A stretch of 64,000 nucleotides of DNA from Psettodes erumei (taxonomy: Eukaryota; Chordata; Actinopteri; Pleuronectiformes; Psettodidae), in assembly GCA_016785225.1 (NCBI GenBank), contig JAFBJZ010000872.1, positions 2,779,001 through 2,843,000 on the forward strand, read 5' to 3'. The position numbers were made by a program, and so were the translations under genes. Shown one piece after another: positions 58,725 through 64,000 of this stretch. The notes beneath the pieces are model-generated. The model worked only from the letters and a program-made list of their open reading frames with translations, had not been told where the DNA came from and made no database searches. Each line of letters starts with the position of its first letter. Within the stretch, counting starts at the first letter, position 1.

Positions 58725-58990
58725 TCGGTGTGGTTGTCAATTAGGCCCAGTCATCCTGGGATCATCCCTGGATGAGTCCTGTGCAGGGAGAGAGATGAAA
58801 ATCAGCAGTGTAAATAACAGCTCATCCCTCAGTGCTGAATTAATATGCAATACTTACATTTTTGTGCTGATTAAAAGGCCAGGGCACGTGATGAGCTATC
58901 AAAACAAGAAATAAACTACTTGGATTAAAATTCTGCTTTTAATTGGATAGATGAAAGGAGCAATTAGTTGGTGTTGAGTAAAGACCTTTT
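58725..58990. promoter_or_regulatory. Strong conserved-element-like island
   Basis: Repeat-free block with TCAATTAGGC, GCTGAATTAATATGCAATAC, GTGCTGATTAAAAGGCC, an E-box CACGTG at 58885-58890, GAGCTATCAAAACAAG, GGATTAAAATTC, TTTAATTGGATAG and GCAATTAG. It is the best enhancer candidate downstream of zic6; conservation is untested. Confidence 0.38.
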
Positions 58991-61085
58991 TTTCTAAGTC
59001 AGCTCGTCCTCATTTATTAGAAAAAGAGGGAAATAATAATGCATTTAAATATACTTCAGTTTATTTCTTCTTTTTTGCAAGGGGGTTGAAATACTTTATT
59101 CAGGCTTTTTGGCAACATGGTCACCTGTACAATCTACTGTAATTCCACACAGCAGCTCAACCATAAATTGTTCCTTTTAAACATGTATCATATTCAGTTT
59201 ATTTTCACACTATGGGAAATTCAATTATATGTTTATTACTTGTGGTTGTACTTAGAGGTGGCATTGTTCTGGATTACATGATTTTCTGCTTCTATTTTTT
59301 TGTCCTTCCTAATTACCTAATTGAGAGAGGCAGGGTACAAGAAAAACATTACTCATCTGTTAGACGTGAAAACTTTGAGCCTTGCCAACATTAAACAGTT
59401 GCTGCTGGCGTGTCCTGTACCGAGAGGCTACTTTCTGCTGAGCATATTAACACATTGTAGGTCACGTGGAGGCTTCTAAGGGGATATACAGTATACTCCT
59501 GAGGAGATAGCAGAGCTGGTTCCAGTCAGTATTCATACTGGCATATACAGTCATCAAACAGGGCAGTAACCCACCACTGAAATGATGCAGTTTTCTTAAA
59601 TCAACCAGGAATTTACAGTTGTTCATTTTTATGAAAACAAGGTACTGAGATAGTGAAAAGTAAGGCAATGTGAGCAATCATTTTTTGCAATGATTACAGA
59701 TATGAAATGCATATTATTGTTATTCTTGTTAAGTTTCCTTCTGCTCACATTATTTGTTGCAAAAGTAAAGCTTTACTGATTGTTGGTAAACTATTTGCAT
59801 GCTGCCTAACGGCCTGCAGACATATTCTTATTCCAGGTTGATGTGGTGTTTCAAATTCAGAAATAAACCTCACATTAAAAACAGAAAGAAAGAAAACAGA
59901 AAGATCCAATGAAAGTAACCAGGATGTCACAGCTGCCACTTGCAGGCTATGTCAAAAAAAAAAAAATCTTTTAATCCTGATTCCACTCATGCGTTTAAGG
60001 TGTGTTTGCCATGTTTTCCTCCACCCCTTCTGGGATTTTGACTCAGGCAAGATGTCTGTTTATCTGAAACAAGGAGCAGAACTTCAACCGAGCCATTTTT
60101 GCATTCAAATTGTGTCTTTAACATTTCAAGGAAGTCACAGTTAACACTCAAGCTAACTCTTGTAACTCTCTTTGATCTGCTGCTTCAACCACACACTAAT
60201 AATCACATAAAGTTTAAGATAATCAGCACCAGAAATTATTGGCAATAACTATTCTTTTGCTGTCTACTTAGTGCTTCTTCTTCAATTTTAATTTTGAGTT
60301 GGTTTTGGAGTAACTTTTAGTAAAAGAAGTCACACGGGTGTAATTTCACATGATAATATACAATGTGTGCAGCATGTTTATTGGATTTTTTTATTCAAAG
60401 ACTCTATGCTTTTAGCTGTTACAGTGTTACTGGTCATGCTGCATATCAGACTTGAACAAGCAAAATCCATTCACCATGGAAATGCGTGCGCCAGAAAATC
60501 TGCCGCACACTGCTGTTCCACAGCATCACCAGTGATGAGTGCTGTTTTGCAAGGGGCGGTGTCTCTCAAAATTGAGATGGAGCCACATAACAAATCCCCA
60601 GTTGGGCTAAATATGTGCAGCATAACATGCATGTTTCATGATGTCAGTGACAAGACTTTCTAAGTTGGCACCATGTCCCAGGCAAAGTAGTTTATGCCTT
60701 TACTGGCATTTAGAGTATCTTAATTCTTGTGCAGAGGCTATGATTTAGTCCTTTTTTGTGTGTACCGGGACATGTTTATGGGCTAATAGGCCTTTGTTGG
60801 TAGTACTCTATTTATTTAATACAATTGTAGTGTGAACAGAAGGAATAATAAACAGGCTGACTAAACATACGATTCTTCTTTTGGGCTGAGAAACCCCTGT
60901 GTAAGGACACAAAAGGGGGACGTTTCCACTGCGGAAAGTAAATTCTTTTGAAGTGGAACTAATCATCTGAGGGATGGTTCTCGTTGTCCTAACAACGCAG
61001 CTGAATTGGAATGAGCCTCCTTTTTTGTGGAAGATATGTTTTCTTTTTTTCATTCAGAACTGATGATGATAGTAGTTTCACGCCC
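58991..61085. other. Gene-free interval
   Basis: AT-rich unique sequence; no gene or long repeat was seen. Confidence 0.4.
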
Positions 61086-61089
61086 TGTC

Positions 61090-61250
61090 CACCCACATTG
61101 TCCGTCCAAACTTCTTTGCAGATAAGTCTTTACTTGGAGACGCCGAACACACGGCGGGTGACTCTTGGACTGTGACGTCAGCCTCACTCCTCTGTCTCCC
61201 AATCTTTACGCTTTTTAATGCCGTTAGAATGAAAAGGGAATCTCACAGCA
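61090..61250. promoter_or_regulatory. CpG-containing patch with palindromic CRE
   Basis: TGACGTCA at 61173-61180 is embedded in GGAGACGCCGAACACACGGC-type sequence that is more CpG-rich than its surroundings. Downstream comes TTTACGCTTTTTAATGCCG. A regulatory element is possible. Confidence 0.28.
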
Positions 61251-61561
61251 AATCCTCTCCACTAACACTTCTTTCTTAGAGTGTGAAAAGATCAAGACTA
61301 AACTAGTCCTATATCATCATGTACCAGTCATTCTAAGGCAGTACTGCTCTAATGTTTAAAGTTTGGGCTGAGTTAAATATGTTCAGTGTACATAAGTGTG
61401 TTGATTAAAATGTAGCTGAAGTAAGCAAATGCATACACATTTTTCATCTCAGAATGCTCTACTACATTTTCTTAATGTAGACATTTACTGGTAGAAAGTA
61501 AAATAATCAAAATATTTTAGGATAAAATAAGTGGTTTTAAAGCTCATTTCTTTTTCCGTTT

Positions 61562-61633
<72 letters not shown>

Positions 61634-62190
61634 CAAAGCTACTATTCAAAGTCTATACATGGATGTTTCTCTTTGATTTACCCTAAAGATTAAAAATCTG
61701 AATATTGGATCTCTCTTTATCTCCTCTTCATTCTCTTCTTAAAAGCTATGCTGTTTTACTTACTTACTTCTTACAAGTGAGGTTTCTGAATGAAACATTC
61801 TGAAAGTGGTGTTTTTGTTTTTTCCTGACATTTATGGACTGTACATGGCTGAAGCTATAAAGGATATTTTGTTGTCTTATCTCAGTGTGATTAACCTTCA
61901 AAATAGCATTAAATTAAAAATGACCCAAGGGAAAATAAAATGAAAGGCCCCGCTCACATGCACGCTTTGTTCTCTGGATGTCAATCAAAGATATACTGTA
62001 TATATGTCTAAATTAAGTCTATGCAGAGCAAATTATACTGCTCTCTGTGAAGGCTTAGCCAGTCATTTATGATGAATGTGGTGAACCTTTTCCTTGACCA
62101 TACATGTACATTAACCATTTCTGTTAGGTGCTAAAAGGTTTCATCAAAGTGAATGCTGGAGCCTGACTATAATGTTCCTCTTACTAAATA
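61251..62190. other. Gene-free interval
   Basis: AT-rich, with the long (AAT)n tract at 61563-61633. No gene was recognised. Confidence 0.4.
61563..61633. repeat. (AAT)n trinucleotide repeat, about 23 units
   Basis: 71 bp of uninterrupted AAT/TAA. Confidence 0.95.
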
Positions 62191-62194
62191 TAGC

Positions 62195-62420
62195 ACGTCA
62201 TTTACAAACCAAGTTAGCAATTATTGGCTGGAATGATGAGGTCTCTGATTCACTGTGACAGCTTCTTTGTCTAGAGCTGAGTGGGTGTAACTGTGCTCTC
62301 CAGCTTGTGGGTCCTCTACATTTGCCCCGGGGGAATTGGAAAAGGTAACTTCGGCCATTTGACCTCAGACTGAGAGAATTCCAATCTCTTACCGTTACTA
62401 AATCTTTATCTTCACACAGG
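62195..62420. promoter_or_regulatory. Conserved-element-like island
   Basis: Unique sequence with AAGTTAGCAATTATTGGC, GAATGATGAGG and TGACAGCTTCTTTGTC. The minus-strand frame across 62198-62482 is open for 94 codons but has no protein features. Regulatory by composition only. Confidence 0.25.
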
Positions 62421-63300
62421 CTGTATAGCTTTGCCTCTCTTGAGTTATAAACTGTCGGCCTTTCTACTAGTCCCATAGTCATCCAGCCGTTTTATTGTCT
62501 CAGTGGGGGTACAGAGTTCAGGCAGCAGTCATCCCGAAAACAGAGGTGAACTGTTTGGGGAAGCGTCTTGGCTACTGTGCTAACTTATCAATCAGTCCTG
62601 TCGAGGCTTTGAGTGAGCACAAAACAAACACAGGGTGGATTCTTCATTGTAAACTAGGTGTAGATTCTAGTTTGTCTCGCAAATGCACAAAAGCTCTTGT
62701 TGCGGGTTTAAAATATTCACTTCTTTACCTAAAATAAACAGATGTTTAGTTTAATATAGTTTGAGTTAAATTGTGTTAAATGGTAGATTGGAACTGAAAA
62801 CGTTCCAAAATCCAAAAGTATGATATATTAGATTTAATGTTCATCAGATGCTCTTGTCATGTCCCCAAACCTACTACCATTCCCACTTTTTCATGGCTGT
62901 GTTGGGCTTTCTTACTGTGTTGCCGTGCTCTTTATGTATGCACACTTCTGATGACTAAACTAAATAATTCTACATTATTCATAAATTCTCTCATAGATGA
63001 TTTACTAATTGTAATGTTATACTTTGCAGAGAATGACACCCAAATTCAAAACAAACACCCAAACAATAGGTTTACAAATTTTATTAGGTTTTAAAAAGAT
63101 TTTTTTTTATTTGATATTTCAAATCAAACATTTTTTTAAACTTTCCAGAACAACAGCCTGTTTGGGGTTAAGTCATTAGTGTAGCTGAGATTTGGCCAAA
63201 AAATTAGGCCCACTGTGAGTACTACTGCTGTATAGTGAAGTACAATTTACACTAGTGAGATGCAGGTGGCAGCCAAAAAGACCTCTCAGTCAAAAAAGGA
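62421..63300. other. Gene-free interval
   Basis: AT-rich unique sequence; no gene, RNA or long repeat was recognised. Confidence 0.4.
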
Positions 63301-63480
63301 AAAAAATTACAGACTTGTACTCAGCAGTCATAAATCTGCATGTTGTTGAGTTAATCCAGAAGCTTCTCACACACCAATTAAAGTGTATTAAGACTGCTGA
63401 TGAGGGATTTGGCAGCAGCGTGTTCACAGTGATGTCACACAGGGGGTGGATCTCCAGCTGCAGTGACAGGAGGAGACGAC
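63300..63480. promoter_or_regulatory. Conserved-element-like island
   Basis: Contains GAGTTAATCCAG, CACCAATTAAAGTGTATTAA, GACTGCTGATGAGG and GTGATGTCACAC in repeat-free sequence, which resembles a developmental enhancer core. Confidence 0.3.
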
Positions 63481-64000
63481 TCTGTCTCACTCAGCCTAAG
63501 ACAATAACAGCGGGATTTTCCTAGTCATTTTTTTAAATTTTTTTTAATTGTGGAGCAAATGTTGGTGTAGGGTGTTGAATCTGTTTCGTCCTGTCACCGT
63601 CTGCCTGCTGTACCCTGCATGCTCTCTGCTGAAGATTCACCAGCACACACACACACAGACTATTACTGACTGGAGCAGGTTACGACAGGACACAGCAGAT
63701 AAGCTTGTGGCACACTTGAATGTAGGCAATTTTTAGTGCTCGCTGGTTTGAAGAAATTCAGCCCTTTAGAGGGTACAAACTCAGAATCCTCGAGGAACCT
63801 CATTTCTTCTTTCCAGCTGCTTCTTTTAAAGCCATTGAAAGCACACTGTGGATGAAGAGGCTGATGCCCTAGATATTCAAAAATTGTTAGCAGTGGCAAT
63901 GTCCTGGAATATGTATTCTTGAGTGTGTGATTGTTGAGTTGTGTTGTGCTCTTGAGATCACATTTTTGACATTTAATTTTTTTTTTTTTTTACATGGCAC
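63481..64000. other. Gene-free interval at the window end
   Basis: Short CA stretch 63643-63657 and poly-T 63979-63992. No gene was recognised. Confidence 0.4.

Noticed and set aside
1..64000. CRISPR array, prokaryotic operon, phage or other microbial system
   Set aside because: Spliced vertebrate genes, no spaced direct repeats, and gene-poor microsatellite-rich DNA rule this out.
1..64000. tRNA, rRNA or microRNA genes
   Set aside because: No cloverleaf, rRNA-like stretch or convincing hairpin was recognised by eye; a covariance-model scan would be needed to exclude small RNAs.

Overview
This window is vertebrate, and almost certainly teleost fish, nuclear DNA. It holds two complete protein-coding genes in a large non-coding, microsatellite-rich interval. 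Both encode five-finger C2H2 transcription factors of the ZIC (Zic/Opa) family. They lie head to head about 7.8 kb apart: zic3 on the minus strand (coding span 35376-38172, three coding exons, 445 aa) and zic6 on the plus strand (coding span 45974-49416, two coding exons, 527 aa). zic6 beside zic3 is a teleost arrangement (amniotes keep ZIC3 but not zic6). The short introns (894, 565 and 1859 bp) and many long (CA)n tracts fit a teleost, perhaps a percomorph, but I cannot name the species.

Layout. 1-33.8 kb is downstream of zic3 and has no recognisable protein gene. It contains long CA/GT repeats and islands of complex, homeobox-site-rich sequence that look like conserved non-coding regulatory elements (best candidates near 2.0-2.6, 8.1, 12.5-13.0, 19.7, 22.2, 23.7-24.2, 28.5-28.8 and 29.9-30.9 kb), plus two CpG-rich patches (26.3-26.5 and 31.4-32.1 kb). 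33.85-35.4 kb is the probable zic3 3' UTR. 35.4-38.2 kb is zic3, and 38.2-38.7 kb its promoter with a cluster of five CCAAT boxes. 38.7-45.6 kb is the shared intergenic region. 45.6-46 kb is the zic6 promoter and a uORF-bearing leader; 46-49.4 kb is zic6, with its probable 3' end near 49.97 kb. 49.98-64 kb is another gene desert with regulatory-looking islands (56.2, 58.0-59.0, 61.1, 62.2, 63.3 kb).

How it works together (established family knowledge plus inference): zic pairs (zic1-zic4, zic2-zic5, zic3-zic6) descend from one ancestral divergent pair duplicated with the early vertebrate genome duplications. Each pair shares distant enhancers for expression in dorsal neural tube, neural plate border, gastrula mesoderm and left-right patterning tissue. 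The deserts on both sides are therefore most simply read as the regulatory landscape of this pair. I found no RNA genes, no intact transposon, no CRISPR and no prokaryotic-type system. The less expected observations concern cis-elements: a UG-repeat acceptor in zic3, a clustered CCAAT promoter, uORFs in zic6, possible orphan exons, and palindromic RFX and CRE sites.
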